A DNA stretch of 41,837 nt from Kocuria sp. (GTDB lineage Bacteria > Actinomycetota > Actinomycetes > Actinomycetales > Micrococcaceae): positions 1 to 41,837 of the forward strand of contig JAKDJD010000022.1 of assembly GCA_030454085.1 (NCBI GenBank), given 5' to 3'. Below, in pieces: positions 34,269-41,837 of this stretch. The position numbers were made by a program, and so were the translations under genes. Each line of letters opens with the position of its first letter. The stretch's first letter is position 1. The notes under the pieces are model-generated. The model had not been told where the DNA came from. It did no database searches and was given only the letters and a program-made list of their open reading frames with translations.

Positions 34269-34601
34269 TTAAGAGCGCGGGCCAAGACCGCGCAAGAAGT
34301 GAAGATTTGTCACATTGTCCGGCACCGGGGCGGCATTGTCCATTCCGACCGGAGACGTCTCGGTGATGCCCTCTCCCTCGGACATGACCGGGCTTCCTTC
34401 GCCGTCGACTCGGACAATGTCCCAGCCGCGGGGAGCCGTCAATTTGGACGCGTGAAAAGTGCACATGTCGTACGCGTGCGGTTCCACCCTGGTGGCCAGA
34501 GGGCCAATGACCACGGTGGATTGCGAATACGCATACGTCAAGGTACATGAGGCTTCGCGACGGCACATCATGCGCGAGCACATACGAATTTTCTCAGTCA
34601 T
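34269..34601 (-). CDS. DUF3499 family protein
   Basis: A 110-aa protein matching the actinobacterial DUF3499 family: MCSRMMCRREASCTLTYAY near the start, STVVIGPLATRVEPHAYDMC, then H and LTAPRGWDIVR. Two Cys of CSRMMC plus the later YDMCTFH make a probable small zinc-binding site. The last ~40 residues are not conserved. The start is either ATG 34601 or ATG 34583; neither has a strong ribosome binding site. It lies 47 nt downstream of whiB on the same strand. A DUF3499-type gene beside a WhiB2-like regulator is a conserved actinobacterial arrangement (compare the Rv3258c-Rv3260c region). Function unknown. Confidence 0.85.
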   Translation of the reverse strand: MTEKIRMCSRMMCRREASCTLTYAYSQSTVVIGPLATRVEPHAYDMCTFHASKLTAPRGWDIVRVDGEGSPVMSEGEGITETSPVGMDNAAPVPDNVTNLHFLRGLGPRS

Positions 34602-34648
34602 GGGATCCCAAAAATACTCTCACCGGCTGTGAGGGCGGTGTGAGCCGC

Positions 34649-35170
34649 TCAGCTTGCTCTCTTGCGAAGACGACGGCGTTCCCTTTCGGACAGCCCGCCC
34701 CAGATTCCGAAACGCTCGTCCTTGGCCAGGGCGTAGTCAAGGCATGCCTCGCTGACCGGGCACTCGGAGCACACGCGCTTGGCATCGCGGGTCGAGCCTC
34801 CCTTCTCAGGGAAAAACGCTTCGGGATCGGTCTGAGCGCAGAGAGCATCTGCCTGCCACGCGAGCTCGCCCTCTTCATCGTCCGTTCCGTACTGGCCGGC
34901 CGCGGCCTGCCACATCTTCAGGATGTCGGGGTCGGAAGAGAAGAGGTCCACACGGCCCTCATCGGACTCGCGCGGGGAGGAATGCGCCGCTTCCCTGCGT
35001 TCTGCCGCCTCGAGGAATGCCGTGGCCTGATCATCCAAAGACGACGAGGCACCTTGACCTCGTCCGGCAGAATCGGCAGGATCTACGTACCAGTCGGACG
35101 GAACGGAAGAACTGATGCCCTTCTCGTCGGAAGCGGGTGATGTGCCTCGGCGCCGCAGTGCTTCGCCCAT
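34649..35170 (-). CDS. WhiB-family iron-sulfur transcription regulator
   Basis: A 173-aa regulator. The Wbl domain occupies only the last ~75 residues. Its four cluster cysteines are C111, C134, C137 and C143 (C-x22-C-x2-C-x5-C), followed by the turn [15 protein letters not shown] and a basic tail for DNA or sigma-factor contact. This matches the WhiB2/WhmD type, which controls septation and division genes. Ahead of it is a ~95-residue acidic, Ser-rich extension that the ~90-aa M. tuberculosis and Streptomyces proteins lack. ATG 35170 is chosen: AAGGAAGGA lies 5 nt ahead. An upstream frame to 35278 is excluded because it runs through the promoter. Confidence 0.92.
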   Translation of the reverse strand: MGEALRRRGTSPASDEKGISSSVPSDWYVDPADSAGRGQGASSSLDDQATAFLEAAERREAAHSSPRESDEGRVDLFSSDPDILKMWQAAAGQYGTDDEEGELAWQADALCAQTDPEAFFPEKGGSTRDAKRVCSECPVSEACLDYALAKDERFGIWGGLSERERRRLRKRAS

Positions 35171-35225
35171 GCTCGTCCTTCCTTGCGCTTCCTGCCGCGC
35201 GATACTCGTGAGAATTCCACTCATA

Positions 35226-35254
35226 ATTACAACGGTGTAAGCCCGTGACGTCAA
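35226..35254 (-). promoter_or_regulatory. whiB promoter
   Basis: On the minus strand, -35 TTGACG (35249-35254) and -10 TGTAAT (35226-35231) are separated by exactly 17 nt. The transcript would start near 35219 and carry a ~48-nt leader with the AAGGAAGGA ribosome binding site. This is the best sigma-70-like promoter in the window. Confidence 0.75.
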
Positions 35255-35335
35255 GCTCGAATGCAGTTCAAAAGTCAAGGACCAACGTTGTTGTCCAGCT
35301 CACGGCGGCATGTCGTGGTCTCGGGGCGTCGTCGT

Positions 35336-35341
35336 TAGACT
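35336..35341 (+). promoter_or_regulatory. -10 box of leaderless TIGR03089 transcript
   Basis: TAGACT with a 7-nt CGGCGTC spacer to the ATG at 35349. It is divergent from the whiB promoter. Confidence 0.6.
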
Positions 35342-35348
35342 CGGCGTC

Positions 35349-36125
35349 ATGACACGTACCGTTGCGTCCCAGAATTTCGCAAATCTCGAAACCTTCAGCC
35401 GCCTCCTGGCCTCTTCCCCCAGGCCCGCCCTGATCTGGTACGGAACAGATGGAGAACGGGTCGAACTGTCTGGGAAGGTCACGGAGAACTGGATCGCCAA
35501 GTCCGCGAACCTCTTCGTGGACGAACTCGACGCCACCCATGGCGATTCCATCCGGCTGGCCGCGACCCAACACTGGCGGAGCATCGTGGCCGCTCTGGGC
35601 GCATTGCGCGCGGGCTGTGTCATCGATTCCGAGATCGACCGGCCCACCTTCTGGTTGGGGTTCGAGATCGACGAGCGCGCCGATCAGGCCGAGGTGGCCG
35701 TGGTCATGGACCGCGCGGCTCTGGCCACCCGATACGGTCGCGGCACCGGTGATTGGCCCGACGATGCCATCGACTACTGCGCAGAGATCAGATCATTCGG
35801 CGATCTTTTCGACCCGATCGACACCGTCCCCGGATCCCATGAGATCGGGATGGCGACGACGGACGGTCAGACCACTGCCGTCACCCTGAGCCAGTGGATG
35901 GAGGAAGTCGCCGCGTGGTGCGATCGCGCGAGCGGACTCGGCGAGGAAACGGACGGCGTCGTCGTGATCCCGTCCGCCGAACCTCTCGGCCTGGACGTCC
36001 TGGCCAGGTCCTGCGGCATCATGGCAGCGGGCAAGGCCGTGATTCTGGTGGATCGCCAGGTGGCGAAGAGCGCGGAAAGCTTGTCGAGCATCTCGGTCGA
36101 CGAACGAGCGGTCTCGACGGTCTGA
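35349..36125 (+). CDS. TIGR03089 family protein
   Basis: A 258-aa cytoplasmic protein of the actinobacterial TIGR03089 family, which is related to the N-terminal part of AMP-forming acyl-CoA synthetases but lacks their ATP-binding and C-terminal domains. Visible features are TFSRLLASSPRPALIWYG near the start, a central HWRSIVAALGALRAGCVI (the synthetase-like A..G.V segment), and TDGQTTAVTLSQWM. Without the AMP-binding loop it is unlikely to be an active ligase. ATG 35349 is chosen from the -10 box 7 nt upstream. In M. tuberculosis the homologue (Rv3268) neighbours an LCP gene, in the same region as whiB2 and purE/purK, which agrees with this order. Confidence 0.82.
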   Translation: MTRTVASQNFANLETFSRLLASSPRPALIWYGTDGERVELSGKVTENWIAKSANLFVDELDATHGDSIRLAATQHWRSIVAALGALRAGCVIDSEIDRPTFWLGFEIDERADQAEVAVVMDRAALATRYGRGTGDWPDDAIDYCAEIRSFGDLFDPIDTVPGSHEIGMATTDGQTTAVTLSQWMEEVAAWCDRASGLGEETDGVVVIPSAEPLGLDVLARSCGIMAAGKAVILVDRQVAKSAESLSSISVDERAVSTV

Positions 36126-36199
36126 CGGCGCAATGGTCTGACGGCGCGATGGCCTGACGGCGGGATGTGCTGGCAACGCAATGGCCTGGCGGAGCCACG
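36120..36199. repeat. 16-bp degenerate tandem repeat
   Basis: Five 16-bp units: 36120-36135, 36136-36151, 36152-36167, 36168-36183, 36184-36199. The first two differ at one base (GTCTGACGGCGCAATG versus GTCTGACGGCGCGATG). Decay increases to the right. The first unit contains the TIGR03089 stop codon. It lies between convergent genes. Confidence 0.75.
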
Positions 36200-36283
36200 G
36201 GCTGACTACTCGAAGGACCGTGCGGCGTCGGTCATCGGTCCCCGAGGCCTCTCCCCCGCAGCGGGGATGTGGAGCGTCGTGAA
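36200..36283. other. Gap between the tandem repeat and the GtrA gene end
   Basis: 84 bp between convergent genes. I see no T-tailed hairpin and no gene. Confidence 0.5.
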
Positions 36284-36889
36284 TTATTCCTCAGGCGATG
36301 CGTCCGAGGGGCCTCTGCTCTTCGAGCGACGCACCACCTCGTCCGCGTCGAGGGTCCCTGTGACAATTTCCGTGGCTTCCGTGACGAATCTGCCGACCTG
36401 TTCCTCGCGGGTCATGTGGTCCCGGTCCTGGTCGATATCCTCGCGCTGCTGCCCGCCATAGACCCAGTACCGGTAGGCGAAGTACCTGACGATCGTTCCG
36501 AGCACCGTGCCGACAATCGTCCCCGAGACGAAGGAGGCTTCCTTGGACGTCAGTCCGAGGACATAGAAGGTGAACATGACACAGCCGGACTCGACGCCGA
36601 TCCCGATCAGATTGACGACCGCGAATTGGATGGCCTCGCGGAATTTGTTTTCCTGGCGCTTGTGACGGAACGTCCAGAGACGGTTCACGATCCACGAGAA
36701 CAGGGTGGCGACGACGCCTGCAATGAACTTGGCCTTGGCGTGCCCCTCGTCCTGGAACCAAGTGTTCATCAGAAGCAGGGTCACGGTCGCGTTGACGACG
36801 AACGCGAGCGCACCGACGATCCCGAACTTCAGAACCTCTTTGAGGAATAGGTCCCAGAGCCCACGGACTTTCTCAGCAACGGTCGACAC
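36284..36889 (-). CDS. GtrA family membrane protein
   Basis: A 201-aa inner-membrane protein with four hydrophobic segments between residues ~20 and ~145. GtrA-family signatures are FGIVGALAFVVNATVTLLLM, the NRLWTFRHKRQ loop after helix 2, and RYFAYRYWVYGG at the end of helix 4. These proteins are thought to move polyprenyl-phosphate sugars across the membrane for surface glycans. The remaining ~50 residues are an acidic soluble tail. GTG at 36889 has GGAG 6 nt ahead. It is upstream of and divergent from purK, the arrangement seen near Rv3276c-Rv3277. It could supply lipid-linked mannose to the O-mannosyltransferase; that is inference. Confidence 0.88.
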   Translation of the reverse strand: MSTVAEKVRGLWDLFLKEVLKFGIVGALAFVVNATVTLLLMNTWFQDEGHAKAKFIAGVVATLFSWIVNRLWTFRHKRQENKFREAIQFAVVNLIGIGVESGCVMFTFYVLGLTSKEASFVSGTIVGTVLGTIVRYFAYRYWVYGGQQREDIDQDRDHMTREEQVGRFVTEATEIVTGTLDADEVVRRSKSRGPSDASPEE

Positions 36890-37086
36890 TCATTACTCCA
36901 CGGATTCGGGGTCAGGGGAAGGCGCCGCGTCATTCGCACGGCGCACGGGAACAAAGTGGCGCCGTCCGCGAAGACATCGCATCACGGATGCGGCGCGTGT
37001 GGCCCAGTCTGCGAGTCTACCCGTGTGCTGCCCGATTCGAATGCACAAATGGCGGTAAAACTGTCACTCGTCGGGTGATCACCGGG

Positions 37087-37092
37087 TACGCT
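37087..37092 (+). promoter_or_regulatory. -10 box of leaderless purK transcript
   Basis: TACGCT with a 6-nt GAAGGG spacer to the GTG at 37099. The purine-rich spacer touches the start codon and is too close to serve as a ribosome binding site. Confidence 0.55.
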
Positions 37093-37098
37093 GAAGGG

Positions 37099-38301
37099 GT
37101 GAAATCTCCCAGTAGAGCTCCTGTTGTCGGTGTAGTTGGCGGTGGGCAACTGGCCCGCATGATGGCCCCTGAGGCCAGCGAACTCGGAATAAATCTGCGA
37201 GTTCTCGCAGAATCTCCTGAGGTGTGCGCGGCGCAGGTCGTCCCGGACTCCCCCGTGGGCGAGTACACAGACCTCGAGACGCTACGCGGCTTCGCGCGGG
37301 AGTCCGACGTCCTGACCTTCGATCACGAACACGTGCCGACCCAACACCTCCGTGCGCTCATGGCCGACGGCGTGGCCGTGAACCCCCAACCGGAAGCCCT
37401 CGTCCACGCGCAGGACAAGATCGAAATGCGACGCGCCGTCGATCGCCTCGGACTGCCCAATCCCTTGTGGGAGGCCGTGACGAGCCCCGAAGAGCTTCGC
37501 GCCTTCGGCCAACGGGCCGGGTGGCCCGTGGTCCTCAAGACTCCCCGCGGTGGATACGACGGCAAAGGAGTCATGCTCGTGGACGAGCAGTCCACGGATT
37601 CCGCCGAGGTCCTCCAATGGTTCGAGAAGGCCGTCGAGGCCGGATGGACCGGCGGCGCGCTTCTGGCCGAGGAGAAAGTTGAATTCTCCCGCGAACTGTC
37701 CGCCCTGGTCGCCCGGAGGCCGGAGGGCGAGTCCCGGGCCTGGGACGTTGCCGAGTCCATTCAGGTCGACTCGGTGTGCAACGAGGTCATCGTTCCGGCG
37801 CCGAACCTCGACCCGGACATCGCCGAGTCCGCCCGGCAGGCCGCTCTGACCATAGCCTCGGAGCTCGGCGTGACCGGCGTGATGGCCGCTGAGCTGTTCG
37901 AGACGCCGGGCCGCGGGCCGGGCTTCCTCATCAACGAGCTGGCCATGCGCCCCCACAATTCCGGCCACTGGACCCAAGACGGCTCCGTGACCAGCCAATT
38001 CGAGCAACATCTCCGAGCTGTCCTGGATCTGCCCCTCGGCTCCACGGACCGCGTTGCGGAGTCCACCGTGATGAAGAATGTCCTGGGAGGCGAGAACCAG
38101 AACCTGTACGGGGCCTTCCCCGAGGTGATGTCCGAATATCCCGAGGCCAAGGTGCACCTCTACGGCAAGTCCGTTCGCTCCGGCCGCAAGGTCGGTCACG
38201 TCAACGTGACCGGCCCGTCCGAGTCCATTGATCGCTTGCGCCGTGTAGCGAACGAGGCGGCCGCGGTCATCAGAGACCGTGGAGCCGCAAAGAACGCCTG
38301 A
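37099..38301 (+). CDS. purK: 5-(carboxyamino)imidazole ribonucleotide synthase
   Basis: A 400-aa ATP-grasp enzyme that carboxylates AIR to N5-CAIR with ATP and bicarbonate in purine synthesis. Motifs are [11 protein letters not shown] (residues ~12-22), [11 protein letters not shown] (where most homologues read TFEFEHV), [20 protein letters not shown], the ATP loop [26 protein letters not shown], and [17 protein letters not shown]. Length is normal. The frame extends upstream to 36988 but homology starts at the GTG 37099, which has a -10 box 6 nt ahead. purE starts 35 nt downstream, so the two enzymes of consecutive steps are co-transcribed. Confidence 0.95.
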   Translation: MKSPSRAPVVGVVGGGQLARMMAPEASELGINLRVLAESPEVCAAQVVPDSPVGEYTDLETLRGFARESDVLTFDHEHVPTQHLRALMADGVAVNPQPEALVHAQDKIEMRRAVDRLGLPNPLWEAVTSPEELRAFGQRAGWPVVLKTPRGGYDGKGVMLVDEQSTDSAEVLQWFEKAVEAGWTGGALLAEEKVEFSRELSALVARRPEGESRAWDVAESIQVDSVCNEVIVPAPNLDPDIAESARQAALTIASELGVTGVMAAELFETPGRGPGFLINELAMRPHNSGHWTQDGSVTSQFEQHLRAVLDLPLGSTDRVAESTVMKNVLGGENQNLYGAFPEVMSEYPEAKVHLYGKSVRSGRKVGHVNVTGPSESIDRLRRVANEAAAVIRDRGAAKNA

Positions 38302-38336
38302 ACCCGCAACGGGTCGATCAGCGTGAAGGAGAAACA

Positions 38337-38963
38337 ATGAATGAGTCCCTGGATAGCCCTCTCGTCGGTCTGGTCATGGGGTCCGATTCCGATTGGCCGA
38401 CGCTGGAGCCGGCCGCAGAGATCCTCGAAGACTTCGGCGTGTCGTACGAGGCCGACGTCGTCTCGGCGCACCGGATGCCTGAGGACATGATTCGGTACGG
38501 CAAGACCGCGGAAGAGCGCGGCATCCGTGTCCTCATCGCCGGGGCCGGGGGCGCGGCCCATTTGCCGGGCATGTTGGCTTCAGTGACGTCCTTGCCCGTG
38601 GTCGGGGTCCCTGTCCAGCTCAAGACCCTCGATGGCATGGATTCTCTGCTCTCGATCGTACAAATGCCTGCCGGCGTCCCGGTCGCGACCGTGTCCATCA
38701 ATGGCGCGAAGAATGCTGGTCTTCTCGCCGTGCGCATTCTCGGCGCCGGGGACACCAAGGAGGCGGAAGAACTCCGCGGGCAATTGGCCGAATACGCTGA
38801 AGGACTCAGGCAGACGGCGAAGGACAAGGGCGTCGCCCTCGCGAAGAAGGTACGGTCCCGGAAACAAGACAACGACGGGCCGGATGGCCACGCCGCATCG
38901 GACCGCACGCCCGAGGCCGTGGAAGATTACGACGACGATCCTCCGGCCGGCTACGCTCCCTAA
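38337..38963 (+). CDS. purE: 5-(carboxyamino)imidazole ribonucleotide mutase
   Basis: A 208-aa class I PurE that converts N5-CAIR, the PurK product, to CAIR. Motifs are [23 protein letters not shown] with the catalytic His, and [14 protein letters not shown]. The catalytic core ends near residue 165. About 40 acidic, low-complexity residues follow ([18 protein letters not shown] and beyond), beyond the usual ~165-aa length. GAAGGAG precedes the ATG. A short CTGAGC-gcct-GCTCAG hairpin lies just past the stop (38965-38980). Confidence 0.95.
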   Translation: MNESLDSPLVGLVMGSDSDWPTLEPAAEILEDFGVSYEADVVSAHRMPEDMIRYGKTAEERGIRVLIAGAGGAAHLPGMLASVTSLPVVGVPVQLKTLDGMDSLLSIVQMPAGVPVATVSINGAKNAGLLAVRILGAGDTKEAEELRGQLAEYAEGLRQTAKDKGVALAKKVRSRKQDNDGPDGHAASDRTPEAVEDYDDDPPAGYAP

Positions 38964-39030
38964 CCTGAGCGCCTGCTCAGACTTCCCCCAACTCCTCCGG
39001 CAAAGCCACGTGTTTTCGCTGGTCAGACTG

Positions 39031-39036
39031 TAAGAT
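39031..39036 (+). promoter_or_regulatory. Possible -10 box of the LCP gene
   Basis: TAAGAT (5 of 6 matches to TATAAT), 10 nt before the ATG at 39047, implying a leader of about 3-4 nt. A clear -35 is not seen. Confidence 0.5.
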
Positions 39037-39046
39037 CGGGTCGATC

Positions 39047-40663
39047 ATGACTACTCCCCCAAGCAACCACGACCCCTCGGACGACATCGAGGCAGCCCGC
39101 GGACTTGACGAACGGGCCGGCGGCTCGCGCATGACGGATCCTTTGCGCAACCCCCGGTCCGGTGGATCGGTCACGCGCACCAAAAGGGCCTGGCTGCTGC
39201 TGATTCTGACCACCGTGATTCCAGGTTCCGCTCAGCTCGTCGCGGGAAACCGGAAGGTCGGACGCGTGGCCCTGACGGTCACCCTGTGCGTGTGGGCTCT
39301 GATCATTCTTCTGGTGCTCACCTGGCTGGTCCATCGGGCCTGGGTCATCGAGCTTGTCACCGGCCGATTCATTTCATTGGTCCTGATGATCGTGCTCATC
39401 GCCCTCGCGATCTTCTGGGCGTTGCTCTTCTTCGACACGCTACGACTGATCAGACCGGTCCTTCTCGCCAAGGGAATGCGCCCGGCCGTGATCATCGGTT
39501 TCGTGGTGCTCCTGTTCTTGACGGCCGGCGGCGTCGGCTACTCGGCCTACCTCGTCAATGTCGGACGCGGAGCCGTCAGCGGTATCTTCGCTCAGGGGCC
39601 CAAGATGAAACCCGTCGACGGGCGGTACAACTTCCTTCTGATGGGTGGCGACGCAGGCGACGATCGCGTCGGTCGCCGCCCCGACTCCATGACGGTCTTC
39701 AGCGTGGACGCGAAGACTGGTCAGGCCGTCACGATTTCCCTGCCCCGCAATATGCAGAACGCCCAGTTCGCCAAGGACTCGCCCCTGTGGGACGTCTACC
39801 CGGACGGTTACAACTGCGGCGACGAGTGCATCCTGAACGCGTTGTACCCCGATGTCGCCAATGACCACAAGGACCTGTACCCGGACTCGAAGGACGCCGG
39901 GGCCGAGGCCATGAAGGATGCCGCGGAAGGGATCACTGGCCTGCCGATCCAGTCGTATGTCCTGGTGGACATGGACGGATTCTCCAAGCTGATCGACGCC
40001 ATGGGTGGGATCGATATCAACGTGGGCGGTCGCGTTCCGATCGGTGGTGGCCACGACGAGATGACGGGCGAACAGAATCCGATCGACGGCTACATCGAAC
40101 CGGGCAAACAGCACCTGGACGGGTTCCACGCGCTCTGGTACGGACGGTCCCGTGAGGGTGCCTCGGATTACGACCGTGAGGCCCGCCAGAGGTGTGTCCA
40201 GTCCGCGATGCTCAAGCAGCTTGATCCACAAACGGTCCTCACCCGGTTCCAGGACATCTCGGATGCCGGTCAGAAGATCATCGAAACCGATATCCCCGAG
40301 AACCAGTTGTCGAGCTTCGTCGATCTGGGGCTCAAGGCGAAGGATCACGACCTCATCCAGTACGGCATGGCCCCGCCGTACTTCCCTGAGGACTTCCCGA
40401 CCTACCCCGATTACGATGAGTTCCGCTCCTCGGTCGACAAGGTCATCCATGACTCCAAGGACGGCAAGACCCCGGACACCCAGGCCGCGGACGGGGCCGG
40501 TGGCGGAAAGACACCCGTCGCCTCGGTCAACCCGCTCGTGATGGCCCAGGTTCTTGGCCTGAGCGGCCAGTCCCAGGCCACCGGCGACACGGGCACTTCC
40601 GGCTCCTTGGACGTCCAGCAGGCCGCCGACCTGACCGAGAACGGCACCTGCTCCGTTCCCTGA
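39047..40663 (+). CDS. LytR-CpsA-Psr (LCP) family phosphotransferase
   Basis: A 538-aa membrane-anchored ligase that attaches undecaprenyl-linked glycopolymers to peptidoglycan. The ~45-residue N-terminus is cytoplasmic and polar, followed by four hydrophobic segments to about residue 175; many LCP proteins have only one. The LCP catalytic domain follows: FLLMGGDAGDDRVGRRPDSMTVFSVD with the conserved Arg/Asp, ISLPRNMQ, and the late SREGASDYDREARQRC with the conserved arginines. A CGDEC segment may form a disulfide. The C-terminal ~80 residues are Gly/Ser/Thr-rich. FemAB follows 17 nt downstream. In M. tuberculosis Rv3267 is in the same neighbourhood. Confidence 0.92.
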   Translation: MTTPPSNHDPSDDIEAARGLDERAGGSRMTDPLRNPRSGGSVTRTKRAWLLLILTTVIPGSAQLVAGNRKVGRVALTVTLCVWALIILLVLTWLVHRAWVIELVTGRFISLVLMIVLIALAIFWALLFFDTLRLIRPVLLAKGMRPAVIIGFVVLLFLTAGGVGYSAYLVNVGRGAVSGIFAQGPKMKPVDGRYNFLLMGGDAGDDRVGRRPDSMTVFSVDAKTGQAVTISLPRNMQNAQFAKDSPLWDVYPDGYNCGDECILNALYPDVANDHKDLYPDSKDAGAEAMKDAAEGITGLPIQSYVLVDMDGFSKLIDAMGGIDINVGGRVPIGGGHDEMTGEQNPIDGYIEPGKQHLDGFHALWYGRSREGASDYDREARQRCVQSAMLKQLDPQTVLTRFQDISDAGQKIIETDIPENQLSSFVDLGLKAKDHDLIQYGMAPPYFPEDFPTYPDYDEFRSSVDKVIHDSKDGKTPDTQAADGAGGGKTPVASVNPLVMAQVLGLSGQSQATGDTGTSGSLDVQQAADLTENGTCSVP

Positions 40664-40667
40664 CTCT

Positions 40668-40673
40668 TAAGAT
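40668..40673 (+). promoter_or_regulatory. -10 box of leaderless femAB transcript
   Basis: TAAGAT with a 7-nt AGGAAGA spacer to the ATG at 40681. The spacer also resembles a ribosome binding site (AGGAAG), but only 1 nt from the ATG. Confidence 0.45.
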
Positions 40674-40680
40674 AGGAAGA

Positions 40681-41682
40681 ATGAGCACAATTCTGCAGTC
40701 CGACGCGTGGGCAACGTTCCAGCGCGATCTCGGCCACGAGGTCTTCCAAAAGAACGGCCAGGGGTACTCCTACCTCGCCACCCTGGAGGGAGGCCGCACA
40801 GGGCGGTACCTGTACTGCCCGTACGGACCGATCGCCGATTCCCCCGAAGGTTTCACGCGCGCCCTCGAGGACCTCCGCGACTTGGCCGCGAGCAAGAAGT
40901 GCCTGTTCGTCCGTCTCGAACCCACCCGGGACGAGATGTTCCCGGAGGGCGCGGACCAGGCCGAGGACCTCAAGGAGAGAGGCCTGCATTTCGCGCCCCG
41001 CCAGATCCAGCCCAGCCACACGTGGATGGTCGACCTGACCCAGGACGAGGACGCGATCCTCAAGGGGATGAAGTCGACGAACAGGAATTTGCACCGGAAC
41101 ATCCACAAGAAGGGTGTCAGCTTCGAGGAGTCCCACGATCCGGCGGACGTATCGGTGTTGCTGGAATACCTGAACAAGACGGCAGAGCGGGTCGGCTTCA
41201 ATCGTCAGAAGGACGACTACCTGACTCAGGCGGCCCGCTCTCTCATGCCCCTGGGCGCGGCCTCCCTCTACCTTGCCCGGGTCGACGGCGAAGCGATCGG
41301 CGCCGCCCTGGTGTACGACTCGAAGGACACCAGGACCTACGCGCACGCCTCCATGTCCTTCGAACATCGCCGGCTCAGCGCCAACAATCCTCTCGTGTCC
41401 ACGATGATGCTGGACGCCAAGGCCAAGGGGTTGAAGAGATTCGACATGTTCGGGATCGCTCCCGAAGGCGAACCGAATCACCCGTGGGCAGGTTTCACCG
41501 GGTTCAAGAAGTCCTTCGGCGGGTACCCGGTCACGCTCCCCGGAACTTGGGATCTCCCCGTCCGCGCCCTCCCCTACAAGGCCTATCGATGGGCCTATTC
41601 GGCTCGGGACACCGGTCTGCCCGCGATCAAGAACTCCGTCTCGGCCACGGTGAAGCGGCTGCGGTCCGTCGTCAAACGGTAG
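40681..41682 (+). CDS. FemAB/FemX-type peptidoglycan bridge aminoacyltransferase
   Basis: A 333-aa cytoplasmic transferase with two GNAT-like subdomains, which adds amino acids from aminoacyl-tRNA to the Lys side chain of lipid II to build the interpeptide bridge. Family elements are YLYCPYGPI near residue 43, HTWMVDLTQDEDAILKGM, the NRNLHRNIHKKGV helix region, AASLYLARVDGEAIGAALVYD, and WAGFTGFKKSFGG. Charged coiled helices typical of FemA are short, as in FemX-like single-amino-acid enzymes. The amino acid added cannot be told from sequence. It lies 17 nt after the LCP gene; both act in wall assembly. Confidence 0.88.
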   Translation: MSTILQSDAWATFQRDLGHEVFQKNGQGYSYLATLEGGRTGRYLYCPYGPIADSPEGFTRALEDLRDLAASKKCLFVRLEPTRDEMFPEGADQAEDLKERGLHFAPRQIQPSHTWMVDLTQDEDAILKGMKSTNRNLHRNIHKKGVSFEESHDPADVSVLLEYLNKTAERVGFNRQKDDYLTQAARSLMPLGAASLYLARVDGEAIGAALVYDSKDTRTYAHASMSFEHRRLSANNPLVSTMMLDAKAKGLKRFDMFGIAPEGEPNHPWAGFTGFKKSFGGYPVTLPGTWDLPVRALPYKAYRWAYSARDTGLPAIKNSVSATVKRLRSVVKR

Positions 41683-41837
41683 GTTACGGGTCTATGCCGC
41701 CAGGTTGCCGGACTCGTCCCCTCCCCCGGCGACGGCGGGCGGGTTGAGGATACAGAAACGGCCCCGCGGGGCCGGGGGTGTGCCCGGGCCGCCCGGGCCC
41801 CCAAGGACCGGGGGGCAGGGGTTCCGGGGGGAGGTGG
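41683..41837. other. Window edge, G/C-rich low-complexity DNA
   Basis: No gene is supported. The last ~80 bases are almost all G and C, with runs such as GGGGGG and a repeated GCCCGGGC. Like the left edge, this looks like an assembly break rather than a biological boundary. Confidence 0.5.
41759..41774 (-). terminator. Possible terminator for a minus-strand gene beyond the window
   Basis: A 16-nt palindrome, CGGCCCCGCGGGGCCG. Read on the minus strand it is followed by TTTCTGT. On the plus strand there is no T tract, so it suits a convergent gene to the right better than femAB. Confidence 0.35.

Noticed and set aside
35171..35278. Longer N-terminus for WhiB starting at 35278 or 35224
   Set aside because: The -35/-10 promoter lies at 35226-35254, and the strong ribosome binding site serves ATG 35170.
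1..41837. CRISPR arrays, rRNA genes, insertion sequences or prophage
   Set aside because: No regularly spaced 25-40 bp repeats, no rRNA-like sequence and no transposase, integrase or phage structural gene was seen on either strand.

Overview
The window is GC-rich actinobacterial chromosome, most likely Micrococcales and probably Micrococcaceae. The support is a WhiB regulator beside a DUF3499 gene, the actinobacterial block whiB / TIGR03089 / GtrA / purK / purE / LCP, a protein O-mannosyltransferase, a TIGR01906 membrane protein, a FemAB-type aminoacyltransferase, many GTG starts, and many genes with a TANNNT -10 box only 6-7 nt before the start codon (leaderless transcripts). Species cannot be fixed from the sequence alone. 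Both window ends are extremely G/C-rich low-complexity DNA, which suggests a draft-contig end at each side.

Layout. 0.2-7.1 kb: an MHS-type MFS transporter, a convergent LpdA-like quinone reductase, a deoxynucleoside salvage operon (purine nucleoside phosphorylase, phospho-sugar mutase, deoC) and a small membrane protein. 7.2-16.3 kb: mfd, a DUF2505 protein, nhaA, sufU/sufS, pth and rplY. 16.3-22.4 kb: an accessory glycan-type island holding a VanZ-like membrane protein, a three-gene unit (48-aa ORF, nucleotidyltransferase, PqqD-like protein), a GT4 glycosyltransferase and a tandem double-GT4 protein. The island sits between prs-glmU and rplY-pth, genes that are normally close neighbours in actinobacteria. 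22.4-25 kb: prs, glmU and tRNA-Gln(UUG). 25-29.8 kb: a Uup-like ABC-F ATPase, rsmA, tatD and rsmI. 29.9-34.2 kb: O-mannosyltransferase, TIGR01906 protein and a Tat/lipoprotein L,D-transpeptidase. 34.3-41.7 kb: DUF3499, whiB, TIGR03089, GtrA, purK, purE, LCP ligase and FemAB.

How it works together. Much of the window serves the cell envelope: GlmU makes UDP-GlcNAc, FemAB builds the interpeptide bridge, the L,D-transpeptidase crosslinks, LCP attaches wall polymers, PMT mannosylates exported proteins, and the GT4/GtrA proteins serve surface glycans. A second theme is nucleotide metabolism: the deo-type operon, prs (PRPP) and purK/purE. A third is genome and ribosome upkeep: mfd, pth, rplY, rsmA, rsmI and ABC-F.

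The best candidate for something undescribed is the tight 17.25-18.55 kb unit: a 48-aa ORF with a strong ribosome binding site, an NTP_transf_5-type nucleotidyltransferase, and an 88-aa PqqD/RRE-like protein overlapping it by 4 nt. Other points of note are the leaderless-promoter pattern shared by nine genes, the double-GT4 protein, and a 16-bp tandem repeat that begins at the stop codon of the TIGR03089 gene.
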